Assembly (NCBI GenBank): GCA_035519675.1
Contig: DATIWB010000109.1
Location: 1 to 64,000 of the forward strand
Length of the DNA stretch: 64,000 nt
Source: RPRB01 sp035519675
GTDB lineage: Bacteria > Myxococcota > Myxococcia > Myxococcales > Myxococcaceae
Direction of reading: 5' to 3'
The notes under the pieces are model-generated. The model did not search any database. It was not told the DNA's origin and was given only the letters and a program-made list of their open reading frames with translations. Position numbers and translations under genes: made by a program. Position 1 is the first letter of the stretch, and every line of letters begins with the position of its first letter. Shown in pieces: positions 16,592 through 28,598 of this stretch.

Positions 16592-17105
16592 GCCCAGCCT
16601 CGGGCCAGCCAAAGCCCACCTCGGGGTAGAGCGCATCGGCGATGCGCAACAGCCGGGTGTCCAGCCGCCGTGCCCCGAGGGACTGGTAGAAGCCATGGGC
16701 CTGGGCGTTGGCCTCCAGCGCCCAGACCAGCACCGGCGTGAGGCGCTTGGCTGCGAGCCAGCCCATCGCCGCCTGGACCAGGGCCGTGCCGTGCCCGCGC
16801 CCCTGCTCGGCGGGGTGGATGTAGATGGCCTCCACCTCGCCCCGGAACCCGGTGGGGTCTCCGCGCGACGGGCCGGCGGTGCAGAACCCGAGGATGCCCG
16901 GACCGTCCACCACGTGGGTGATGCGCCGGCGGTCGGCCACGACGGCCCGCCAGCTCTCGGCGCTCCGCTCCACGTCCAGGGCGTCGAGGAACGAGTCGGG
17001 GAGGATCCCCCGGTAGGTCTGCTGCCAGGTGAGCACCTGGACCCGGGCGATGGCCGGCGCATCTCCCGAGGTGGCCTGCCGGATCTGGGGCGCCAGGACC
17101 CTCAC
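16578..17105 (-). CDS. GNAT-family N-acetyltransferase
   Basis: Protein of 175 aa. The GNAT core is seen as VEAIYIHPAEQGRGHGTALVQAAMGWL (about 95-121), including the acetyl-CoA binding Q-x-x-G-x-G/A signature as QGRGHG, followed by LVWALEANAQAHGFYQSLGARR (motif B with the conserved Tyr). The N-terminal WQQTYRGILPDSFL is shared by a common acetyltransferase subgroup. Substrate unknown. Its ATG overlaps the antiporter stop (ATGA), making it the last gene of the long minus-strand alpha-glucan run; its 3' end overlaps the convergent lipoprotein gene by 14 bases. Confidence 0.88.
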   Translation of the reverse strand: MRVLAPQIRQATSGDAPAIARVQVLTWQQTYRGILPDSFLDALDVERSAESWRAVVADRRRITHVVDGPGILGFCTAGPSRGDPTGFRGEVEAIYIHPAEQGRGHGTALVQAAMGWLAAKRLTPVLVWALEANAQAHGFYQSLGARRLDTRLLRIADALYPEVGFGWPEAGLTAG

Positions 17106-18880
17106 GCGCTCTTCCGCTCCTCCCCGGCGTCGCGGGCGAAGAGCGATTCGAGCTCCCGGCGCGAGCGCTCGGCGATCTCGATGAGCTTCTTCTCGTCCCG
17201 CTGGTACTGGAAGGATTCTTGAAGCAGCTGCTCGTCGTGCTCGCGGAACCGGTCCAGCGTGGCCCGGGACTCGGAGTAGCTGAATCCCAGCTCCTGAAGG
17301 ACGTCGCCCGTCAGCTCGAGGCTGGAGAGAAAGGTCTCGCGGACCACGTGCTGGATGCCCAGCTCCATCAGCTGGTAGGCGTGAGCTCGGTTGCGGGCCC
17401 GGGCGAAGATGACCAGGTGCGGGAAGTGCTCCTGCACCTCCCTGGCCGTCCGGAGCGAGGCCTGGACTTCGTCGATGGCCAGGACGAAGAGCCGCGCCCG
17501 GTCCGCCCGCGCCGCGCGGAGCAGGTCGAGCCGCGAGGCGTCTCCGTAGAACACCTTGTTCCCGAAGCGCTGGAGGAAGTCGATCTGCGCCGGGTCGGCG
17601 TCCATGGCGGTGAAGGGGATGCGCCGCGCCCGGAGAACCCGGCCCACGACCTGCCCGAATCGCCCGAAGCCGGCGATGATGACCGGGGTGTCCTGCTCCA
17701 CGTCTCGATCATACGGCCGGTCGTCGCGGGTGCGGAGCCGGGGTGCCACGATCCGGTCGTAGGCCAGGGTGAGCAGGGGAGTGAGCGCCATCGACATGCT
17801 CACCACCAGGACCAGGATGTCCCGGAGCGGGCCGGAGAGGATCTCGTAGGAGACCGCCAGGCCGAAGAGCACGAAGGCGAACTCGCCCCCCTGGCTCAGG
17901 AGCACCCCCAGCTCCCAGGCTGCCGGCCAGGCCCCGAGCACCCGCCGCCCCAGGACGCCGATGGACAGCACCTTGAGGGCGGTCATCCCCACCACCAGCC
18001 CGGCGATGAGCCAGGGGCGCTGGAGCAGCAGCTCGAGCGCGACCGACATCCCCACCGAGACGAAGAACAGGCCCATCAGGAGGCCACGGAAGGGCTCGAG
18101 GTCGGCCTCGAGCTCGTGGCGGTACTCGGAGTCGGCCAGAAGCACGCCGGCCATGAACGCCCCGAGCGCCATGCTCAGCCCCACCGCGGAGACGAGGATG
18201 GCCGTCCCCAGCGCCGCCAGCAGGGCCGAGGCGGTGAAGACCTCCTGGCTGCGGGCCGAGGCGACCAGCCGGAACGCGGGCCGGAGCAGGGTGCGGCCCA
18301 CCAGGACGATGAGGACGATGAGACCCAGGGCCTTCGCCGGCGGAACCCAGGAGGTGTCGACGCGGGCCCCCGCCGGCCCGAGGAGCGGCAGCACCGCCAG
18401 GAGCGGAATGACCGCCAGATCCTGGAAGAGCAGGATGCCGAAGGCGGTCTGGCCGCGCGGCGTGGGCAGCTCGTTCCGCTCGCCCAGCAGCTGCAGGGCG
18501 AAGGCGGTGGAGGACAGCGACAGCCCGAGCCCCGCCACCAGCGCCGCCTGCCAGGAGAGGCCGAGGGCGAGCGCACCCAGGGCCAGCAGCGCGCCGCTGA
18601 GCGTGACCTGTGCCCCGCCCACGCCGAAGACGCGCTTGCGGAGCTCCCACAGCCGGCGGGGCTGGAGCTCGAGCCCGATCAGGAAGAGGAGGAGCACCAC
18701 CCCCAGCTCGGCCAGCTCGCCCACCTCCGCGACGTCGGGGATGAGCCGGAGCCCGTGGGGCCCGATGAGCACCCCGGCGACGAGGTAGCCCAGCACCGAG
18801 CCCAGGCCGAGCCGCTTGAAGAGCGGGACGGCGACCACCACCACGGTGAGAAAGAGGAGGGCCTCGCGAGTCCCGAGCAT
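17102..18880 (-). CDS. Kef-type potassium/proton antiporter with RCK domain
   Basis: Membrane protein of 592 aa of the CPA2 family. About twelve hydrophobic segments span residues 1-385, including VLGYLVAGVLIGPHG and FLIGLELQPRRLWELR typical of KefB/KefC. The cytoplasmic part begins with a Rossmann TrkA-N domain (VIIAGFGRFGQVVGRVL, about 405-420; a Gly-x-Gly-x-x-Gly NAD site) and ends in a charged helix containing QYQRDEKKLIEIAERS. No KefF-like ancillary subunit is adjacent. The ATG at 18880 gives the expected N-terminus and lies 14 bases after the glgB stop; the acetyltransferase overlaps its end by four bases. A potassium antiporter inside a trehalose/alpha-glucan operon suggests a link to osmotic or electrophile stress, which is inference. 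Confidence 0.9.
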   Translation of the reverse strand: MLGTREALLFLTVVVVAVPLFKRLGLGSVLGYLVAGVLIGPHGLRLIPDVAEVGELAELGVVLLLFLIGLELQPRRLWELRKRVFGVGGAQVTLSGALLALGALALGLSWQAALVAGLGLSLSSTAFALQLLGERNELPTPRGQTAFGILLFQDLAVIPLLAVLPLLGPAGARVDTSWVPPAKALGLIVLIVLVGRTLLRPAFRLVASARSQEVFTASALLAALGTAILVSAVGLSMALGAFMAGVLLADSEYRHELEADLEPFRGLLMGLFFVSVGMSVALELLLQRPWLIAGLVVGMTALKVLSIGVLGRRVLGAWPAAWELGVLLSQGGEFAFVLFGLAVSYEILSGPLRDILVLVVSMSMALTPLLTLAYDRIVAPRLRTRDDRPYDRDVEQDTPVIIAGFGRFGQVVGRVLRARRIPFTAMDADPAQIDFLQRFGNKVFYGDASRLDLLRAARADRARLFVLAIDEVQASLRTAREVQEHFPHLVIFARARNRAHAYQLMELGIQHVVRETFLSSLELTGDVLQELGFSYSESRATLDRFREHDEQLLQESFQYQRDEKKLIEIAERSRRELESLFARDAGEERKSA

Positions 18881-18894
18881 GCCAGGGTGTCCGG

Positions 18895-21093
18895 CTACGG
18901 GGAGAGGAACCACTGCACGGTGAGCGGGGGCAGATCCAGGGCGATCGATTCGGGCAGGCCATCCCAGGGCAGGTGCTCGGTCCGCACCGTCGAGGGGCCG
19001 CTCCGCTCCCGCCCACCGACCGCCGCGGCGTCGGTGTCCAGGATGCGCTGCCAGGTCCCGGCGTAGGGCAGGCCGAACCGGTACCCCGGCCAGGGCTGGT
19101 TGGCCAGGTTGGCCAGGCAGGCGATGGCGCGCCCGGAGGGCTCGAAGCGGAGGAAGCCGTAGACGTTGCTGCTCGCCGAGTCGGCCTGGATCCACCGGAA
19201 GCCCTCGGGATGGTCGTCCCGGGCGTGGAGCGCCGGGTGCCGGGCGTAGAGATCATTCAGGCTGCGCACCAGGGTCTGGACTCCGGCGTGGAGCGGCTCG
19301 GCCAGCAGGTGCCAGTCGAGGCTCCGGTCGTGGTTCCACTCCGCCGGCTGTCCGAGTTCCCCGCCCATGAAGAGCAGCTTCCGGCCCGGGTGCGCCCACA
19401 TCCAGGCGAGGAGCGAGCGGAGGTTGGCGGCCTTCTCCGGGTCGTACCCGGGCATCCGACCCCAGAGCGACCCCTTGAGGTGCACGACCTCGTCGTGCGA
19501 GAGCGGCAGGACGTAGTGCTCGCTGTACGCGTACAGCAGGCCGAAGGTCAGCTTGTTGTGGTCGTGCACCCGGAAGAGCGGGTCGGTGGCGAAGTACTTC
19601 AGGGTGTCGTGCATCCACCCCATGTTCCACTTCAGGGTGAAGCCGAGGCCTCCCTCCGACGCCGGCGCCGTCACCTTGGGCCAGGCGGTGGACTCCTCGG
19701 CGATGATGTGGACGCCCGGATGGCGCGCGCGCACCGAGGCGTTCAGCTCGCGGAGGAAGGAGATGGCCTCTTCGTTCTCCCGGCCGCCCCACTTGTTGGG
19801 CACCCATCCCCCCGGCTGGCGTGAGTAGTCGAGGTAGAGCATCGAGGCGACCGCGTCCACCCGCAGCCCGTCCACGTGGTACTGGTCGATCCAGAAGTGC
19901 GCGTTGCTCACCAGGAAGTTGCGCACCTCGTTGCGGCCGAAGTTGAAGACGTAGGTGCCCCAGTCGGGCTGCTCGCCCTGCCGGGGATCGGCGTGCTCGA
20001 ACAGGGCGCTCCCGTCGAACCGGCCGAGCCCCCAGACGTCGCGGGGGAAGTGACCCGGCACCCAGTCGACGATGACGCCGATTCCCTCCTGGTGCAGGTG
20101 GTCCACGAAGAAGCGGAAGTCGTCCGGGTGGCCGAAGCGGGCGGTGGGCGCGAAGTAGTTGCCCACCTGGTAGCCCCAGGAGCCGCCGAAGGGATGCTCG
20201 GCGACCGGGAGCAGCTCCACATGGGTGAAGCCCATGTCCTGGCAGTACCCCGCGAGCTGGACCGAGATCTCCCGGTAGGTCAGCGGACGGTTGCCCTCCT
20301 CGGGGACCCGCCGCCAGCTGCCGAGGTGGACCTCGTAGATGCTCATCGGCCGGGTCCACAGGTCGGTCCGGTCGAGCTGCTCCATCCAGCCCGCATCGCG
20401 CCACTCGTAGTGGTCGAGGGCGTGCACCACCGAGGCGTTGGCCGGGGGCACCTCGGTGCGGAAGCCGTACGGGTCCACCTTGAGCATCGGCGGCCCACCG
20501 CCGGCGGGACGGATCTCGAACTTGTACCGCGCTCCTTCGCCCACCTCGGGAACGAAGAGCTCCCAGATGCCCGAGCTGCCCATCCGCCGCATCGGGTGAA
20601 GCCGGCCGTCCCAGCCGTTGAAGTCGCCGACCACCGAGACCCCGGCGGCGGTGGGCGCCCAGACGGCGAAGGCCGTCCCGGCGGTTCCACCGTGGAGCAG
20701 GGGGTGCGCCCCGAGCCGCTCCCAGGGACGCTCGTGCCGGCCCTCGTTGAGGAGGTAGAGGTCGAGCTCGCCCAGGGTGGGCCAGAACCGGTAGGGGTCG
20801 CCGAGCGTGAAGCGGCGGCCACCGGGGTAGGTGACGCCGAGGTGGTACGGGCCGATCGCCCGTGGGGTGCGGACCTCGAACATCCCGTGCCCGAGCGGAC
20901 GCATCGGCCACTCCGCCCCGTCGTCGGCGATGAGGGTGATGGCCTCGGCGTCGGGCCGGTAGGCTCGGACGACGGTGCCTCCACCCGGCTCGGGGTGCGC
21001 CCCGAGGAACTGGTGCGGCTCGGGGTGGTGCAGCGCGCGGATGGCGTCGAGCGCGGCCCGCAGCCCCGGGTCGGACGAGGCGGCGGCGGTCAC
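18895..21093 (-). CDS. glgB: 1,4-alpha-glucan branching enzyme
   Basis: Enzyme of 732 aa, the usual length. It transfers alpha-1,4 chain ends to 6-hydroxyls to create branches. An N-terminal beta-sandwich (about 10-110) and a CBM48 domain (VWAPTAAGVSVVGDFNGWDG) precede the GH13 barrel, which shows GLRVDAVASMLYLDYS (nucleophile Asp), HIIAEEST (acid/base Glu) and PLSHDEVVH (transition-state Asp). The GTG at 21093 overlaps the maltokinase stop by four bases (GTGA); the same frame stays open far upstream but that stretch is antisense-quality sequence. It completes the GlgE pathway by branching the linear glucan made by GlgE, and the antiporter gene follows after 14 bases. Confidence 0.96.
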   Translation of the reverse strand: MTAAASSDPGLRAALDAIRALHHPEPHQFLGAHPEPGGGTVVRAYRPDAEAITLIADDGAEWPMRPLGHGMFEVRTPRAIGPYHLGVTYPGGRRFTLGDPYRFWPTLGELDLYLLNEGRHERPWERLGAHPLLHGGTAGTAFAVWAPTAAGVSVVGDFNGWDGRLHPMRRMGSSGIWELFVPEVGEGARYKFEIRPAGGGPPMLKVDPYGFRTEVPPANASVVHALDHYEWRDAGWMEQLDRTDLWTRPMSIYEVHLGSWRRVPEEGNRPLTYREISVQLAGYCQDMGFTHVELLPVAEHPFGGSWGYQVGNYFAPTARFGHPDDFRFFVDHLHQEGIGVIVDWVPGHFPRDVWGLGRFDGSALFEHADPRQGEQPDWGTYVFNFGRNEVRNFLVSNAHFWIDQYHVDGLRVDAVASMLYLDYSRQPGGWVPNKWGGRENEEAISFLRELNASVRARHPGVHIIAEESTAWPKVTAPASEGGLGFTLKWNMGWMHDTLKYFATDPLFRVHDHNKLTFGLLYAYSEHYVLPLSHDEVVHLKGSLWGRMPGYDPEKAANLRSLLAWMWAHPGRKLLFMGGELGQPAEWNHDRSLDWHLLAEPLHAGVQTLVRSLNDLYARHPALHARDDHPEGFRWIQADSASSNVYGFLRFEPSGRAIACLANLANQPWPGYRFGLPYAGTWQRILDTDAAAVGGRERSGPSTVRTEHLPWDGLPESIALDLPPLTVQWFLSP

Positions 21094-22396
21094 AAGAGCG
21101 CCTCGGCAGGGATGGCAGCCCAGTCGGGCCTCATCTGTAGCTCGTAGCGGAGCTCGTAGAGCGTCTTCTCCAGCTCCAGCACGTCGAGCATGGTGCGGGC
21201 ATCGCCCTCGGTCGCCGGGAGCAACCCCGTGCCCCGGACGGCGCCGCGCCAGCCTCCGAGGAACGCCTTCTTCGCCGCGGCGACGGCGCGCTTGCGGGCC
21301 GCGGGCTGCAGCTCGGCCACCGACGCGGCGTAGGAGAACGAGCGCAGCATCCCCGCCACGTCGCGGAGCGGGGTGTGCTTCTCCCTCCGCATGGCGTAGG
21401 GCCTGGTCGGCTCGCCCTCGAAGTCGATCACCATCCAGTCGTTCCGCGCCCAGAGCGCCTGCCCGAGGTGAAGGTCCCCGTGCTGGCGGATCTTCTGACC
21501 CGAGGGGGCGAGCGAGGCCAGGGATTTCGCCCGCTCGGTCAGCGCGTCCTGGCGCTCCAGCAGCTCGGGAAAGCGCTCGGCGGCCTTGGCCAGGGTGACG
21601 CCCAGCTCGCCGACGATGGAGCTGCTCCAGCGCTGCAGGTCCTCCTGGTGGATGGGTTCGGGGGCGAAGGTGGGTTCGGTCTCGTCCGAGGCGAGCACCC
21701 GGTGCAGCTCGCCCACCCGCGTCCCGAGCCGCTCCAGCCTCGCCAGCACCTCGGCAGTGGGCTCGGGGGAGAGCCGGAGCGCACCGGTGAGGTACTCCCA
21801 GCCGTCCCCCTGGTTGGGCACGAAGGCGTAGAGCAAGGCGAGCTCGCTCGCGCTGGGCCCCTCGAGGGTCAGCGCCGCCAGGAGCTGGGGGGTGGACCGG
21901 TAGCCGTGGGTGGCCAGGAAGCGGCCCATCTCCACCTCGGGGGACAGGCCGACCTCCAGCTTGCGGAGGATCTTCAAGAGCACCCGCTCGCCGAGCACCA
22001 CGCTGGTGTTGCTCTGCTCCACCGCGAGCGAACGGACCGCGGGCTCGGGCGGCAGCGTCGCCAGGACCTCCGCGCCGTTTCCGATGGTCTCGGCCCGGAC
22101 CGTGGTGCTGCCCACCGGGACCCGCCGGGCATCGCGTGCGAACGCCAGCACCGCCCGGGCCACCGCGGGGTCCTCCAGGGCGTCGCGCAGGCCTCCGTCC
22201 GCGGTCCGCTGGAGGAGGACCAGGTAGGTCTCGGCCGAGCCGAGCAGGTAGCTCACGCGCACGATGCTGGCCTCGGCGTCGGCCGTCGACTGCAGGGGGA
22301 TGCGCTCCAGCACCTCGACCTTGGAGATGGGCACGCCCTTGCCGCCGAACCAGCGCTGGTGTTGCAGCCAGCCGCTGAGCTCCTCGATGGTGACGT

Positions 22397-22400
<4 letters not shown>
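21090..22400 (-). CDS. mak: Maltokinase
   Basis: Protein of 436 aa, a stand-alone maltokinase (Pep2/Mak), phosphorylating maltose at C1 with ATP. The N-terminal cap subdomain carries WLQHQRWFGGKG, and the kinase lobe has RQHGDLHLGQALW with the catalytic Asp in HGDLHLGQ and VIDFEGEP with the metal-binding Asp; both are diagnostic of the aminoglycoside-kinase-like maltokinases. The ATG at 22400 overlaps the treS stop (ATGA) and has GGAGGG upstream. In many bacteria this domain is fused to TreS; here it is a separate gene translated right after it, giving maltose-1-phosphate for GlgE. Confidence 0.93.
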
Positions 22401-24052
<1,652 letters not shown>

Positions 24053-24054
24053 TG

Positions 24055-26196
<2,142 letters not shown>

Positions 26197-26305
26197 GCTG
26201 GGCAGGAAGCTGTACACGATGGCACCAAGGAGGCGCCCGCGACAGGCACCAGGCCAGTGTTCACCCGCGGGCGGTGGGCTGGCACCGGGCACCCGGGGTG
26301 GGCGC

Positions 26306-28480
26306 TCAGCGCACGGCGGACTCGGCCTTCAGCGCCGCCTCGGTCGCCCGGAGCAGCGGCTCGGCCGAGAGCGGCTCCCCGGTCGCGTGGATCATCCAGG
26401 CGTCCGGCGTCACCCGCCCATACGAGGCCACCCGCTCGAACTCCGCACCCAAGCGCGGGCCCTGGAGCTTCTCCTGGAGCTGGAAGGCGATGAGGTGCCC
26501 CAGCGGGTAGGCGGGGAGGTAGAGGAACGACGGGGCGATGAGGTGCGAGTAGATGCCGAGCACGGCCGAGTCCTTGCCGCCGAGCACCGGCGCGTAGAGC
26601 CGGTTCCACAGGTCGCGGGCGAGGCCCACCGTCGCCTCCCGGAGCTGCGCCGGTGTGGCGTCGGGGTGCTCGTACATCCAGTGCCAGAGGGCCATGTCCA
26701 GCAGGGCAACGCCGGCGATCTCCCAGGTGGCCCAGAAGTCGTTCAGGATCCGGAGCTGCTCGTCGCGCGCGCTGGGCTTGCCCAGGCCGAGCAGCTCGAG
26801 GTCCCGGGCCTGGAAGGTGAACGCCAGCGCCTCGGTGAAGGCGTTGCCCGGCACGCCGGCGAGCAGGGTGCTGTCCACCTCGTAGAGCGAGAACAGCTGC
26901 TCGAAGTTGTGACCCATCTCGTGGACGGCGATGTTGTACCCCTTGAAGTCCATCCCCCCCGGCGCGACCCGGGTGCGCAGGTGCGGGAAGTCGCCGCGGC
27001 GGGCGGCCTGCAGAGCGTGGCCCGAGCCGCGGGCCGGGTCCACCACGATGCGGTCGGCGAGCCACTTCGACTTCGCCGGGGTGAAGCCCAGCGCGCGGAG
27101 CAGCCGGGGCATGTCCTTGGCGTACGCCTCGGGGGTCGGGTAGCGCTTCCGGGTGAGGGCGTCGAGCTTGGCCTCGGGGACGCGGGCCCGGACGCTGAAC
27201 CCGGCGTACCAGAGGTCGTGCGGCTCCAGCGGCCTGCCCAGGCGGTGCTCGATGAGCGCAGCGACCCTGGAAACCAGCGGGGAGGCAACCACGGACTCGA
27301 GCAGGGCCCGGACGCGCGCCTCGGGAATCTCGTGCTCGAGCTGGAACCGCCGGTCCATCTCCGTGGGGGCGAACGGCGAGTCCTGGTCCGTCCGGCGAGC
27401 CGCCTGGAAGTTCCGGAGCAGCAGCGCGTAGCGGGTGTCCGGCTCCCGGTCGGCGCTGACCTTCAGCACGCCGGCTGCCTTGCCCGTCTGTGCCGGACGC
27501 TCCTCGACCTCCGCCGTCGGAGCTGCGGACAGGATGTTGCGGACCGGGTCCCAGTCCAGGCGTGGATCGTCGATGGCCGCCCGGGGGATGTCCTGCGCAA
27601 CGATGCGCTCCATCGCGGCGCGGATCAGCCGCTGGCGCACCAGCCCCTCGGGTCCCTCGGCGTAGTCGGCCTTGATCTGGTCCCGCAGGTTCCAGTGGCT
27701 CAGCAGCCGCTTGCCCTTGGGAAACGGGCGCTGCCCCTCCGGACCGACCAGGTGATGAACCCAGAGGTTGTACCCCGCGATGTACGCCTCGGCCGCGGCG
27801 GTCGCCTCGGCGCGCGCCGCCATCGCCGCTCCCGATGGCCGGGTGGCGAGACGCCCCGCCAGCCGGGCCTCGGCCCACCGCGTCCGGGACCAGCCGGGCC
27901 CCCGGGCCACCATCTCCTCCAGCGAATCCAGCGGCCAGTTCAGCAGCACGGTGAAGGCGACCCTGGAGGAGAAGGTGTCCTCCTGGAAGTGGGCGCTCAG
28001 GTCGGCGGCGGCCAGCAGCGCGTCCACCGGCAGCTCGGGGCCGCGCTCCAGCTCGGCGCCTGCGCGCCAGGTCCGGCCGATCTCCAGGAAGTGCCCATCC
28101 GCCGCCTCGAACGCCTCGGCGAGCCGGTCCCGTGTCCGGGCGAGCAGCGCCGGATCGGCGATGAAGGCCGAGGTGACGAACTTTTCCTGGGTCACGGCGT
28201 CCCCGTCCTCGGCCCGCCAGAAGGCGAGGACCTGCTTCACCCCCCGTTCGGCCCGCGGACGGGCGCCCTCCCCGTGGAGCTGGACCAGCGCCTCGACCAG
28301 CCGCGCGGACACCGGAGGTGCAAGCATGGCCCCTCCATCGGCCAAGGTCCCGGCCGCCGGCAAGGGCGCGGCGGCGTCTGCGGCGGACGGGTGACCGGCG
28401 GGTGACGAGGAGTGCGGGGCGGGGTTGCCGGCGCAACCGGCGAGGAGGAGGACGATCCAGGTCGAGAGGGGTCGGGACAT
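26306..28480 (-). CDS. HEMGH zinc metallopeptidase-like lipoprotein
   Basis: Predicted lipoprotein of 724 aa: lipobox LAGC (Cys16), a short Ser/Pro/Ala linker, and a large, mostly helical body. HEMGHNFEQ at about 520-528 is a zincin HExxH motif; FTEALAF about 33 residues later could supply the third zinc ligand Glu, the arrangement of gluzincins such as M3-like peptidases. Surrounding text resembles M3 oligopeptidases only loosely. The start at 28480 is an ATG that opens directly on the signal peptide. Substrate unknown; as a lipoprotein it would act at the periplasmic or outer surface. It is divergent from the DUF5916 gene and its 3' end is 109 bases from glgE. Confidence 0.75.
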   Translation of the reverse strand: MSRPLSTWIVLLLAGCAGNPAPHSSSPAGHPSAADAAAPLPAAGTLADGGAMLAPPVSARLVEALVQLHGEGARPRAERGVKQVLAFWRAEDGDAVTQEKFVTSAFIADPALLARTRDRLAEAFEAADGHFLEIGRTWRAGAELERGPELPVDALLAAADLSAHFQEDTFSSRVAFTVLLNWPLDSLEEMVARGPGWSRTRWAEARLAGRLATRPSGAAMAARAEATAAAEAYIAGYNLWVHHLVGPEGQRPFPKGKRLLSHWNLRDQIKADYAEGPEGLVRQRLIRAAMERIVAQDIPRAAIDDPRLDWDPVRNILSAAPTAEVEERPAQTGKAAGVLKVSADREPDTRYALLLRNFQAARRTDQDSPFAPTEMDRRFQLEHEIPEARVRALLESVVASPLVSRVAALIEHRLGRPLEPHDLWYAGFSVRARVPEAKLDALTRKRYPTPEAYAKDMPRLLRALGFTPAKSKWLADRIVVDPARGSGHALQAARRGDFPHLRTRVAPGGMDFKGYNIAVHEMGHNFEQLFSLYEVDSTLLAGVPGNAFTEALAFTFQARDLELLGLGKPSARDEQLRILNDFWATWEIAGVALLDMALWHWMYEHPDATPAQLREATVGLARDLWNRLYAPVLGGKDSAVLGIYSHLIAPSFLYLPAYPLGHLIAFQLQEKLQGPRLGAEFERVASYGRVTPDAWMIHATGEPLSAEPLLRATEAALKAESAVR

Positions 28481-28598
28481 GGGCCGACGGAGCCTAGGCG
28501 GGACTCCCGGCCCGGGTCGTCGCCTGTGGAGGGCCGCTCGCTGCAGCCAGGCAATCGAGGTCGGGGTTCCGGCTTAGGGAGGACTGCCGAGCCCCCGA
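28481..28598. promoter_or_regulatory. Divergent intergenic region
   Basis: 118 bases between the metallopeptidase and DUF5916 genes, presumably carrying both promoters. GGGAGGA at about 28577 is the only clear Shine-Dalgarno-like run, about fifteen bases before the TTG start of the barrel gene, longer than usual. No sigma-70 boxes or long inverted repeat seen. Confidence 0.3.
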
